A stretch of DNA of 64,000 bases, taken from Cloeon dipterum (lineage: Eukaryota; Arthropoda; Insecta; Ephemeroptera; Baetidae). Below the pieces are notes generated by a model, which saw only the letters and a program-made list of their open reading frames with translations, did no database searches and was not told the DNA's origin. The position numbers and the translations under genes are program-made. The stretch spans positions 33,468,844 through 33,532,843 of the forward strand of contig NC_088787.1 in NCBI RefSeq assembly GCF_949628265.1, given 5' to 3'. Of this stretch, positions 1 through 12,087 are shown piece by piece. How positions within the stretch are numbered: the stretch's first letter is position 1; each line of letters opens with the position of its first letter.

Positions 1-664
1 TTTATGCGCTCAAGTGAGTGGCATTTCCTTTTTTATTAAGGCAAAAATACGAAGATTGAATTGGTGGGTCAGGGCCAGTCTTGCTGTTCAATCAGAATAA
101 AAGGAAATCAAGTAGTATTTTCCCAGTAAGTTGTTATTCTGCTCCATTTTATTTAGGATCCAGCTAAATTTCTTTGTGTTCAGAAAAAATTATCTGATTT
201 CGCTTTCAACATAAACATTATTTCGTAAGTTTTTCACCTAGGAAATAACAGCTGATACTGGCTGGTTTTCCGACGCTTTAGTAGAACAATTAATAATTTT
301 AAAATAATTCTTGGAAGTTTATGTTTTTTTAATTATTTAGGAATAGTTCTATAAGTTATTAATAAAATCTTGAGCATTGTGTTTTCCTTGCCTTCAAAAT
401 TCTAAAGCTGATCATTAATTAAGAAAGCCTGCCTGAATAGCTTGTGAAACGTTCGTGCAGGTTTTTGAAATCCTAAAATTTTTTTAACGCTGCATTTCAT
501 GTAAGAATTTCGCCCGTGGACAAATTTTAAAGGTATTTCCAAGTTCTGCTATTTTCTATTACAATTTGTTACTCATAGAGAATCAAAATTTTCTCTGAAT
601 GGCAAACAAGGGAAATTTTTATTATACGCTTACTAAATTTGGAACATTTTCATTGGTGGTGCAG
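1..664 (+). other. Intronic sequence upstream of the first visible ataxin-2 exon
   Basis: AT-rich sequence with no supported exon. It ends in a pyrimidine-containing stretch and an AG at 663-664 that I use as the acceptor of the first visible ataxin-2 exon (AG at 665-666 is an equally possible alternative). The earlier exons, with the Lsm, LsmAD and PAM2 regions expected of ataxin-2, must lie left of the window. Confidence 0.5.
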
Positions 665-3600
665 AGGTCGCCAAGCACGCCGGGCACTTCGCGGCCGCAC
701 ACGCCACAGACGCCGCAGCAGTATACCGTGCCGCCGCAGAACGTGCAGGGCATCGCGCCTGTAGTCATGCTGATGAACCCGAACTACAACCAGGGCCGAA
801 ATCTGCGTAAGAGTAAGTACTCTAGGCCCTGGGTGCGATGCGCTAATCCGTCTGTTTTTCTGTCCGTACAGACATACCGACCATGCCCATCTCGGCACAC
901 CACAGGCCGGAGATGTCGCAGATCCAGGTGGCGGCCGCCACCGGCCAGCCGCTGATGGCGCCGCCCACCATGACCACCGCCCACTTCTACAACTTCTCCC
1001 AGGCCCCTAATGCTCAAATGATGCCAGCCTCGCAGGGCTACCATCCTCCAGTAAGTGTTTATAATAGTTATATCTTTCAGAAAATATCGTTAAATGCTAC
1101 AAAAGGAAACATAAATAATATGAATGGTCGAGGAGTGTGGCCTGACTCTCAGGCTGCATTACAAAGTGTGGATTTTTCTTTAAATCTTTCACCAAGTCAT
1201 TTGGCGAGTGAATGGCCTGAAGAGTAGTTGTAGATCCACGTTTGCTGATTAATTGGCCAAAATTGTGATGCAAACCAGTGCTAGAGATCATTGTTTTATT
1301 CACATTGCTTAATTTTCTCATATTTACCACTTCGAAATTCCATGAAAATCCTAGCGGTTTCATTTCATCTTGAAATCAATTATCCCCTGTAATAAATGAA
1401 TTTGATTTGTGTCTTCAGCAACTGGTACGGATGACAATGCAGAACCCAGGCATCATGAACATGCCGTACCACACGGAGGCGCCGCCGCAGCAGATCTACA
1501 TGGCGTCGCCGATGGCGCACCCGCACATGCACCACCCACACCCTCCACCACCGAATGCGGCGGCGCCGCAGGGTCCGCCCCCGCAGGGCGGGCCGTCGCA
1601 GCAGTCGAACCAGCAGACGCCGTCGCCGTCGCAGCCCCAAGGACAGGGTCAGGGGCAACAGGGAGCCGGCAGCGGGGGCCCGCCGCCGTCATCAGCATAC
1701 CAGCAGCCGCCGCCGCCGGTGCAGCAACAGCAGGCGGCGCCTCCGCCGCAGGTGCCGCCGCCGCAGCAGCAGGTTTACTCCATGTTCCCCAGCATGCACC
1801 AACAGATGCCTCCGCCGGGCGGCGCCCCCGGCGTGCCTGCCGCCCAGCTCGTGCAGCAGCCCTACATGCAGCCCCACCCGCAGCAGCAGATGTGGCAGGG
1901 CCCAGCAGGTGAGTTCCGCTACGTCCGCCGCTGAGAGAACCCGCCCCCGCTCCGCTGCCGCCACCGCCGGTGCTCTTGTGATGACGTGCCGATTCTAATT
2001 GTTCGTGACTGGGGCTAACGAAAAAATAGCGACTGATGGATGGATGGGAGGTTGCAAGGGTCTGCTCTGCAGCTCTTGTGCGACGCTTTCTGCTCCGACA
2101 CCGACTGACCGTCTTATGGACAGCGCCGCCACCTCTGAGATCCTTTCGAGGCCGGTGCCGCGGCCCTCTAACTTGGGCTTTTAAATTTGAGCAATTCTGG
2201 CAGATTTGCATTTCGTGGAAACCCTGATTTTAAAACTAGTATTCCTCTAGAACCGTCTGAATTATGAGCTAGAGCCTAATTACTGAAATTTCCTCAGAGT
2301 ATCAAATTCCAAGAATTTTTTCCAACGTTTGGCACGTATTCTTTATACAGTCTTTTCTTAACCGACGCTGTTTTCAACCCAATCATCAGGACTGCTAAAT
2401 TTTGCGCATTTTTTTCTGTTATGCATTACTCTGTTTCCCCTTACACCAATGTCTTGCAAATAATACTTAATTTATTAGTCAGCAAGTCACCTTGAACCTT
2501 TCATTTGGACAGAAAAAATCATTTGCCAAAGGAATTTTCGAAGAAAACTATTTGAATTAGTGCTCTTAGCTTTCATAAATTAAATAATATCTTGAAATTT
2601 TTATCCGGATGGTTTAAAAAAGATTAACCAGTTGTAACCTGTGGCGTGAAAACCAAAGGAAGAACAGTGCAACCTTGCAAATACTGTCTCATTTTTTTCT
2701 GTCTGAAAACCTTTATTCAGATAAATCTTGTGGCAAAGTCGCGGCACTCGCCCTTCGAAGGCTCTCAGGAAGTGCGGAGGTCATCGGGAATGATTTTGGG
2801 CTGGCTGTTTTGTAAACTGTGTGTAAATTTGAGAGGTTCTGTGTTTGTGATACTGTACAGTACATCCTTCTCACTCAATGCGTGCAATGGGTAGCTGTAA
2901 AATTCTGTCTGTCCTGAAATGTAATTTGTAATTTATGTAGATACACTGGCAGTGGTTGATTTGAACACTTTGATTTCGCTCTTTGCGTGTTCCCGTGCGT
3001 ATTACAGCAATATCGCCGATTGTAAAAATTTGATAACAAGGACATCGGCTCACAATCAGTTTGAGTTTGCCCATCTCACGCATTACATTAATTTATTCAG
3101 ACATGACCAGCCCAAGTCTTGCCGAACGCTGACCTAGACTGACAAAAATGTTGTGCGAGCCCCCAAGTGATCAGTGGCGAAAGAAATAATTCTGTTTCTT
3201 CTCAACCGACGTAATTCGTTTTCAATGAAACCAAGACAGAAAACCCCGTACTAACCACATGGCTTCTTGTAACATCTGCTCCTGGATTTTGTACAATGAA
3301 TAAAACCGACCATTCCATCAACTTTGCTTTTGGACCGCAATTATTTTGAAAACTTCCTGTGAAGTTTTTTCCATCACACACCTAGAAAAGAAACACACTC
3401 TCGATCCTCCGCATCTACCAACTTCAATTCTAACACCAATTTGGTTTCCTACTCTCCCAAAAGCAAAGTTTTTGCTCTTGACGACTATGGAAAGTAATTT
3501 CACGTTTGTCTTGGTTTCAAACCTCGATCAAAACTTTTACTTTAAAACGTTTTTTCGGGCGCTTTTCGTTCAATCACAAATCATTTTGGTTTGACACCCA

Positions 3601-3751
3601 CCCTGAATTTTGTCTTTTCTTTGGCGATTCTCACCATGGCGCCACCTTACTGCCCGTTTACGCGACCTTACTTTTTGATTTGTCGACTCATCACGGTATT
3701 ATTTTTTATTTTTCAGTCATGGTGATGCAGCCTCCGCAGCACAATCAGTGA
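665..3751 (+). CDS. Atx2: Ataxin-2 homologue, C-terminal exons (5' part outside window)
   Basis: Four exons in consistent phase: 665-806, 872-1050, 1419-1908 and 3717-3751, ending in TGA at 3749-3751. Introns are 65, 368 and 1808 nt. The product is proline/glutamine-rich low-complexity sequence. I call it ataxin-2 because the segments APVVMLM and TTAHFYNF, in this order, resemble APMMLM and TTAHFPYM near the C-terminus of human ATXN2 as I remember it. Ataxin-2 is an RNA-binding translation and stress-granule factor that binds poly(A)-binding protein; those domains would be upstream. The third exon is strikingly GC-rich, with Gln/Pro/His runs. If the donor at 1909 is not used, the frame closes after GEFRYVRR at 1932-1934, giving a possible alternative C-terminus. 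The alternative is some other Q/P-rich RNA-binding protein. Confidence 0.6.
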
Positions 3752-4159
3752 AGAGGCGGCGCGAGTAGCAAACAGTAAATTATCAGAACACAACCGAGAC
3801 ACACTCGTCTCACAACCGCTGGGCGATGATGAAAAATGAATGAAAAAAACGGACAAACAAACCCAACAAACGAACATGAATTTTTCACTCGCCTATGTTG
3901 AGGAGGTGGCAGAAATTAGACACACGTATTTATTGCAATCCCTGGCGAGGACACGGAAAGCAAACGACGGTCTGTGATATTATCTTCTGTCTCAGCCTCG
4001 GGTCCCACGCCTTGTCCCGAGACGGACCCTGCCTGGTCCCGTCGCACGCGGCAGGGCTGGACCCCGATTTTCCAAGTGCTGTGATAGGGTATAGTTCACG
4101 CCCCTCGTCGTCCTCGCCCGATTTATTAATTTCTCGCCACTTCCGCCCTCTCTCTCCAC

Positions 4160-4200
4160 TCACACACACATAAAAAAAACACACACACACACACACACGC
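4160..4200. repeat. (CA)n microsatellite
   Basis: Two blocks of CA dinucleotides separated by a short A-rich interruption (taaaaaaa), in the presumed 3' UTR of ataxin-2. Visible directly in the sequence. Confidence 0.85.
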
Positions 4201-5810
4201 ATTGTAACAGTTTTGGTTCTCCAGAGGAAGCGAAAACAATAGCCTTACGAAACACAGAATGATAAAAACGTAAAAAATGAATATAAAAATTTTAAAAGTG
4301 AGAAAAACGCGACAGCCGAGGGTGTGATTGCGTCGGCACGCGCCGAGCGCAACGTCATCCCCGGGAAAAAATATTCCTGCAATTGTAGAGCATCCGTCAT
4401 GCGAAATTCTGACCCGAGATGAAAAACACTCATTTGGCTACCGACCCAAGGTTCGGGCAGAAATCTCGATTCGTGTCCCGAGTCGACATTTTATAAATGC
4501 CGGCTCGCCAGCCTGGTTGCCTTGATTGTTGCAGGCGCTGGTTCGAACTGTTTATTTTTATAAGCGACTACCGATTGATTTTGGATCCACGCGCACCACT
4601 TGTTAGCGTGGCTTTTTTTCTACAGAATCGAGCGAATATGAAAAAAGAAAATAATGAAATAGAAACTACGGAAACATCACGCCTGTAACGCGTTCCGAGG
4701 GATTTCCGTTGAGATTTCTGCGCGAACCTTGAGCCCCATCTGTAAATTGCACTCGGCTCCCGGCACGCGCCTCATTTGAACCCATCAAGCAATAAATTTC
4801 GTTGAGGAATGTGTATGGTAAATTATCAGTCTCCTGTATTTGTACATAATATATATGATCGAACACAATGAAACTCGCAATTCAATTCGCTACCGAGGAA
4901 TCCGGAGCCGCGTGTAGTCACCGAGACAAATTTCTTTCATACAATGTAATTTTGCTTATCCGAGAGCTCTTCAATTCCCTTCCCGTAGAATGTAATACAT
5001 TTTTATATGAAAACAAAAAAAGAATAAAAAGAACTTAAAACCTTACTTTTCTGGTGTCTTCATTCCTACTTCACTTTTGAATTTGTCAAAGATCTCTTAA
5101 AACTAATTATTGGAATTAAGAATCTAAAATGGTATTCTTTGATTAGAAGCAAGCTTATTGGCTAGTTTAGGTTGTCATGATTGGAATACATTTCTTTGTG
5201 ACCTACATTGGAAAATTTGACTCCTGTAATTTTAGTAAAATTTGGTTCAAATTGATGCACTTTTATAAAGTTAGCCGTGCACATGTCTTAAAACAATAAT
5301 TAAGGAATTATTCTTGGCTCTTTATATGCCTTATGAACTCCTCACTCAAGTGTTACAAATTGCACATTAACAAAAAAAGTGATATTTTTTATGGCAACTA
5401 AAATTTGCTTTTGTGAGCCGTGCATTGAACAAAATACATAATGATTTTTAAATATTCTTGGACTGTTGAAAAGGTAAAGGAGGATTTAATTTAGAAGGAA
5501 AATAAGAAGTACAATAATTATTAATCCCTATTGATGTTACCAAGTCAGGCTCGTGTTAGTTGAATTTTTAATATGATGATAAATTACAAGTTCAGGCTAC
5601 TCTAAATGATTTTTCAACTAAAACTGGTTTTACCTGATGTCCCTAAGAAATACTTTTGTAATCATTGTTAATTGGGAAGGAAATTAAAAATCTATTATGT
5701 GTTGTCGAACTATTTATATTTCTATCCATTAACGATAACAGCAGCATGAGATAAAGCAGATACACCTTACACACGATTTTGACGATACACATAGGTAGTA
5801 TGTTTTTAAT

Positions 5811-5816
5811 TTTATT
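5811..5816 (-). promoter_or_regulatory. Poly(A) signal of AP-1-2beta
   Basis: AATAAA on the minus strand, about 65 nt downstream of the AP-1-2beta stop codon. Position and sequence fit a cleavage/polyadenylation signal. Confidence 0.55.
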
Positions 5817-5878
5817 AAATATGCATGAATCAATCAACTAGCAGAGATGGCCCCCTCTTGCTAATTCCTGGAATGTTT

Positions 5879-8800
5879 TTAACCATGGAGGATGTTGTCG
5901 TAAGCTTGGAAAACGCCCTCAGCGACGTTTGGAGTTCTGGATTTCAGCGACAGCTGCAACAAAGAAAGAAACGCTCTTGAGAACGAAACAATGGCTTTGG
6001 TTTGCAGACAGCTTACCGTGATGTTGGGATTTCCTGGCTGAATTTTGAGCTCGTTCAGCACCCAAATGCCGTTGGTCAGCTTCAGAGACTGGTAAAGCAT
6101 GTCCTGGCCCTCGACGTTGCGCTTGGCAATCGTGAACACGTTGTTCTGCTGCATCCTCGAAACCACGGTATCTGTGAAGTTGGAGTCTACATGAATAAGC
6201 GTGGTACTGTAAACCAGCTGACAATGCTCTAAAATATATTTAATCAACAAATAAATCAAAAGGATTTATGAATTGCGTTCATTTCTGGTTCTTGTGATTT
6301 TCCTTAAGCCCCCAACAGTTTTACACCTTACTCCATTTCTTCTGATTTAGAGTATTATTCATTTAAGTCTAAATTTCTATAAATTTGAGGTTCTATAAAT
6401 TTTTCTTGATTTTTTTTTAAGATTTTATACACGCTCTTAAAATCCAATAAATAAAATTCTGTCGAACAATAGGATATTAAAATACTAACCTGCACTGTGC
6501 ATAACGTTGGTAATTGTGTATTGAACCTCGTTCTGGGCAGGGATCTCCTTCCAGGTGGCAAGGAAGACACGTTTATCCATCTGACCGTCTTCGACAAACA
6601 AGGCGTGCATTGGGATTTGACAAGCAAAGTACATCACGTCGACGTTGTTCTTCACAGCGACCTGAATTAAAAAAAAAATGGCAATCTCAATAATGTGACC
6701 TGTTTTTCCTCTGCCATTATTTGCTTCTTGACTGTTCCCAGTTGAAATTTTTCCAACTAAAACTCCCTAAGTACATGCTACAATGCTTACCTGAAGGGTG
6801 GTGAGAGGCTCCATTTTCTGGACAGGCCCAGTGGTGGCCAAGGGCAGAGAAGCATCCGCAGCCACGCCAGGTGGCAGAGGGCTCTGCACTTGCAGCGGCG
6901 ACGCAGGAGTAATGCCGAAACTGGTGTCAAAAATCACAATTAACGCATAACCAGATCACTCAATCAAATGAAAAAAAATGGGACACAGGAATAACAAAAA
7001 ACATAAGTTAAATTTAAAATATTCTAAATACTGGCAGAAGATATAAAAAATCCAATAAAAATTAATTAACCAGGCCATATATTCAAGAATGTTATTTACT
7101 GGGAGTAAAAACGGAGAGAAATCGTGGAAAAAGTATTATTTCTGGGAGATGAAAAAAGGCTGTAAAAGTGTCACCTGTTCTTGTTGAACTGAATAGCAAA
7201 GCCCAACATCGGCTGCATGGCCTTGTTGGAGAAAGTGAGGTCCATGAAAAGCTGTCCGTTTCTGCGCACGAAGGAGCCGCTGATGTCCAGCCCCTTGCCC
7301 TTTTCCGCGGGCAACCATGTTGTCTTGGGCGCGACGTAGGTGGCGGAAGCAGCCGGGGCGCCAAAGATGTCACCCAGCAACGCGGCAGACGACGCCGGCA
7401 GGGCGCTCGGAGGCGCAGGCGAGCTGCTCGTCTCACCCAGCTGCAAATCGGCACAAAAAATTTAGAGTTTTGGCAACTGACAAGTGGGGACTCCAGAGAC
7501 GCGTCGAAACAAAAAATTGTGGTTTTTAAAAACACTTTTACAAGCTGCAAAAATACATCTCTGCAAGGAAGCGTGTAACTCATTTTTCAAGCCATGAGCA
7601 AAACTTTTGCTTCTTTAATAAGACCCACAACAGATTCGTTGCGTTTTGTTTAGATCTCAACACAAAAACAAAACAAATGATAAACAAAACTCACCAGCGT
7701 GTCAAGACCGCCACCAAGCAGGTCCATGGCGGCGCTTCCGAAGGGGGCAGCAGGCGCTGCCGCAACAGGTGCCACGGTAGGTCCACCTATGTCCATGCTG
7801 AGGAGGTCGCCGATCAGGGAGTCCTGCGCTGGAATGACTGCGGGCGCGGCCTGACTCTCTGTAGATTCAACACCCTCGGAGCCAGCGCGGGCGCTGGCCG
7901 GCAGACTCTTGCGGATGCCAGAGCGGCCCTCAACGAAGGCTGATGGCGGCTTGTGGTAGACTGAGGCCAGGCTTGAGATGTGGCAGATCAGTTCATCCAG
8001 CAGAGTCGGCTCCAGCAGGTCCGTCTCCTCCGAGATGAGCGGCTTCTCAGCCAGAACAACCTCCTTGGCCGCGGCTGGGTCAGTTGACAGCAGTCGCCAG
8101 TAAATGAAGCCGCGGTCGCGAAGATCTGGGTTGTCAGAATCTTGCGTTGCCAGACTCAGTACCTAAAATTGAAACGCACAAGGTTTTATATAAAATAAAA
8201 AGTTGTAATATATATTATGTACTACTTTTAATTTAAAGAGGATATTTTATATACCTGCTGAACGAGTTCCTGGGTGTCAGAAGGTCGCTTCAGGAAAAGC
8301 TTGACGATGGCTGTCAGGAGCTGCAGCTGCACCTGAGAGTTCTCGTCAGCAAATCCTTCCAGGAATGACTCGAGCAACTCGTCTGCGTTGTCAATGCGCT
8401 CGGCATACTCGCCAATGATCCAGATCATTGAAGCTCTGTCCCGAAAATTAATTATTTAGCAATACTCGTGTGAATGGAGATTAGGTACCTGGCTTCCGGC
8501 TCATCCAGAGTGTCGAGATTCTCGCACAGAGTAGAGATAATGCTCTCGTACTTGTTGGGATATTTGCGGAAAATGTCTTTGATCACAACAATCGCCTCTT
8601 GCACCACGTAGTTGACCTGAAAAAAAAATCATCATTAATTTAACCTCAATCCCAGAGAAAATTGCTTTACTAATATGGCAATAATTTGATTGGAAAAAAT
8701 AAAAAACGATTTTAAACAAATTTCAATTCAATATTTTTATCCATTAGAAAAGATTATATTATTTCATAATAAATGAAAATTATGTATAATTTTCATTTTA

Positions 8801-11316
8801 TAATATATTGTTAAGTAAAAAAGGATAAGAGAATGGATTGTCAGTTAACTTTTAATATAAATTTAAGTCTGCAGCTAGTTGGAGGTAAAAAAATCACTTA
8901 CTTTGGTCTGGATAAGGTCCAGCAGGGTGGAAACACATCTTTCAGCAGACTGCTCGACCTTGATGGCGCACCTGCCGATGGCCCTCACAGCTTTCCTCAC
9001 AAAGTCGACATCAACCTCAGTGGCGTATCTAAATAATTTACAAAATTAGACACATTTAAGAAGCTTGATATTAATGATATTTGAGAAACAAAAAATCTGC
9101 AACTTTAAAATTTAACCTTCTGTGGTTTTTTAATTAAGAAGATATTTCAGTGATATCTAAAAAAGGCCAAGACAGGAGGATATCTAATTAAACTCACTCT
9201 TTCAGCTCAGACAAGACTTGAGCAACGTTGGCCTGCGACGCGAGGCGGATCATGATGTCCAGCTTCTCGAGTTTGACGTAGATTGGGTCGTTGTACTTGA
9301 CGAAGAAGACCTTCATCTCATGTTTTAGAATATCCGGCCGCTTCTGCACGATCAGGTTGATGTTGCGCAGCGCCACGTACTGCACCTCTGGCTCAGAGGA
9401 GAGCAGCGTGACCAGAGGCGGCGCCAGCTTCTTGGTCAACGACGTTACAAACTCCGAGTCTGACGGCAACATTTCCATGAACTTCATCAGCACCTTCACG
9501 GCTGACAACACCACCGCGGCGTTTGCGTGCGCCAAACGAGGAGTGATACGCTCGCAAGTGCTGAAATCCAGATTTTATTTTGGACGTTTTGAAAATTTTA
9601 TTGGTCACATCAGAACTTCATGAACTTTTTGATGTTACTGTGGTTTAAAAAGATACTGAAACCCTTTAATTTTAAATTTTCCTACAGGGCAACTTTTAAG
9701 AAAATTATAATCAAGTTGAAAATACAAAAATAAAATTACCGCCGTCATTAGGACACGGGATATTGCTGGAGAAATTAGAGCGTAATCTAAATTAATGTTC
9801 TAGTGAGTTTTTGGTTTGCCCAATGGAAAAATATAAGTGTTAAATTAAATATTTTCCAATTTAAGTTTGTTCTCGCAGCAGAAAATTGAAAAAAAAATCC
9901 AAAAATACGTAAAAACGGCAAGAAAACATACCTTTGAGCCTCTCGCTCATCCCGAGGGGAGTAGTTGGCGAGCGAGTCGAGGATGAACACCTGTCCCCAC
10001 TCGGTGCACTCGTTGAGGGCGGTCAGCAGCTTGTTGACAGTCTGCGGAGTCATTTCGACCAGAGGGGACCCGCTTGAACTGGACTCGTTGATCTCTGAGA
10101 GTGCTGCCACGGCGTTAGCCACGACCTATATTTACGATAATTATTATTTTGAGGAATTTATGTCGCGTTGAAATAAGATTTTTATTGATTGACCTCCAAA
10201 GCCAGCTTTTAAGTGTCTTTAACGGATTCTTTACCAATCCAGATCATATTAAGAGTTCAAATAAGTGAAATTTGAAGGCAAATCAAAATATTGAACTGCA
10301 CTTAAATTTGCAACTCTCTTAAAAATCAAAAGAGCAAGAAAATGATTTTAAAAATTTATAGAGGTATGCCCGTAACTTAATAACCTTTAATCGCAGAGTA
10401 AAAATTATTTAATTATATTTTTTGCATAGGCTTAATCCTACAATATTTTAATTATTGAAAAAATGAGTAAAATCTATTCTACTGTGAATTTGCAGAAAAT
10501 AGGGCATTAATTAAGGTAAAAATTGACTGATTTCCTGACCCTGAATAAAATTTTTGAATAGGTTGTATAATTCTTATGAATTTCCAGCTCATTGGCAGTG
10601 CGACAAGATCACAAGTTCAAAGGGATTTCATCAGTCATCACAGCTCTGCGCGAATAATGATTTAATAGTTACCATAGGATTGGAGTCGGAGAGCAAATCC
10701 TTGAGCTGGTCCAAGAAGCCCTGGTCCTCGACCATGGACGAGTTGATATCGTACAGTTTGGCCACGCACACGGCCGCGGTCTTGCGCACATACGGGTCCT
10801 CGTCCTTCAAACATTTGCGCAGGGGCTCGCACAGGTACTCGGTGATCTTGTCCACCCTGATGCAGCCCATCGTGCGCACGGCCAACGCCCTGATTAGAGG
10901 GTTGGGGTCCTCGCAATCCTGTCCAACATTACCGGCATGCAATTAAAATTTGGAACGAGGAAAACAAACAAGTTATCACACCTTAACGAAGGTGTTGACT
11001 GCCATGATGGCCATATCCGGCTGACTCTTGGCGTAATTCATTAAATACAGGTAAACTAGCTTCTTCAGCTCCAAATTATCCGTCTGCATGCAGTTCACGA
11101 CGTCGGGGAACAGTGCCGAAACATCTTTGCCGACGGTCATGGACGCGATGACCTGTTAAAAACGCTTCCGTTATAAACATCCCATTTCTCTGAGTGCGTG
11201 AAATTTGCCTTCTTCACTGCTTCTTTCTTTTTCTCCTTCTTGTCATTGTTCAATTCTGACTTCAACTCGAAAATTTCACCTTTTTTGGTGGTGGTAAAAT
11301 ATTTGGAATCTGTCAT
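5879..11316 (-). CDS. AP-1-2beta: AP-1/AP-2 shared beta-adaptin (AP-1-2beta)
   Basis: Fourteen coding exons, 946 aa: 11316-11209, 11152-10982, 10918-10673, 10125-9932, 9560-9198, 9028-8902, 8616-8489, 8435-8255, 8162-7695, 7440-7175, 6920-6791, 6661-6490, 6228-6017, 5953-5879. The start [18 protein letters not shown] and the trunk (for example [37 protein letters not shown]) match mammalian AP1B1/AP2B1 nearly residue for residue. Order: N-terminal HEAT-repeat trunk (about residues 1-590), a Pro/Ala/Gly-rich hinge with DLLGG-type motifs, then the ear with YVAPK and the C-terminal platform ([16 protein letters not shown]-type). Beta-adaptin is a large subunit of clathrin adaptors at the trans-Golgi and plasma membrane; its trunk binds dileucine sorting signals and its hinge binds clathrin. 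Insects generally have one gene serving both complexes. Intron 1 has a GC donor. Confidence 0.97.
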
Positions 11317-11340
11317 CTTTGGATTGATCAATCCACTTTA

Positions 11341-11396
11341 TCTGAAAATAAATATTTTAGAGAACAATAACTTGGTGATGGCGAGGATTAGTTACC
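11341..11396 (-). other. Candidate 54-nt 5' UTR intron of AP-1-2beta
   Basis: On the minus strand, GTAACT follows an exon end at 11396 and a pyrimidine-containing TTTTCAG ends at 11342, so the exon holding the start codon would begin at 11341. The length matches the many 54-62 nt introns in this window. It is non-coding, so it rests on splice signals only. Confidence 0.4.
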
Positions 11397-12087
11397 ACTA
11401 ACGAGTAATCCCACACTTAAGGGCTTGTGTTGCGGAAAATTTCCTTGAGAAAAACAATAAAATCGCAGAATCAATTTTGACTCTTGACAAGGGATCCGCC
11501 TCCTATGAGTTCGAGTTGTTGGCCGACCGATCAAGGCGATTAAAATGCACAGCACTGAGCACTGATTGTGAGAACTGAAAAGAAATAAGAGATAAACGTT
11601 AACAAGTCTTGTAAAAACGCCATATTGTCATACAAGTAATACTTAGAAATCGTGCAGTCTGAGCCCCTCCTGGAATGACGTAATTATTTGGTACTGTGTC
11701 TTGCTGTCGTGCAAAGTTTGGGAGGGTTTTTTGAACTCTCCTTTAATAACAATGGCGCCATTACATGTCTTGTGGAAGTTATTCCCTTGTAATTTCCACC
11801 TACCAACATTTCAAAATAACAAAATACAACAACAAAATGAAAAAGGTGATTTCCTGGATGTATTTCAAGAAAATCTAAGTATTACTAAAAAGATTAATAC
11901 TCAAAATATCTAAAAATAATTTCCCTCTGCATTTAAATTCTACAACCAACATGATTATTGATTTTAGTAAAGATTTTCTTCTTGTGTGGTTGGCAGCAGT
12001 TACCCTTCGTGGACAACAGCCAATCGATTGGTGTGCTGTGCGGCGAGCCAGGAAGAGAGGCAAGAAAGCAAGAGGCAGAAGATAAAC
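11397..12087. promoter_or_regulatory. Divergent promoter region between AP-1-2beta and RSRC2-like
   Basis: About 0.7 kb separates the 5' ends of two head-to-head genes. No TATA element stands out. A possible 5' UTR splice acceptor (gttggcag) lies at about 11989-11996, upstream of the RSRC2-like ATG. Transcription start sites cannot be placed from the sequence alone. Confidence 0.4.

Larger units (their letters stand above)
3752..5878. other. Ataxin-2 3' UTR and intergenic spacer
   Basis: No supported coding sequence. The region starts as the 3' UTR of the ataxin-2 homologue. It contains a CA-rich microsatellite near 4160-4200 and candidate AATAAA hexamers near 4795 and 5024. It then becomes AT-rich spacer up to the 3' end of the convergent AP-1-2beta gene, whose own poly(A) signal is at 5811-5816. 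Confidence 0.5.

Noticed and set aside
1453-2211. 252-codon minus ORF and other plus-frame ORFs over the GC-rich ataxin-2 exon
   Set aside because: Ala/Arg/Gly-rich shadows of the Q/P-rich coding frame; only the called frame splices in phase on both sides.
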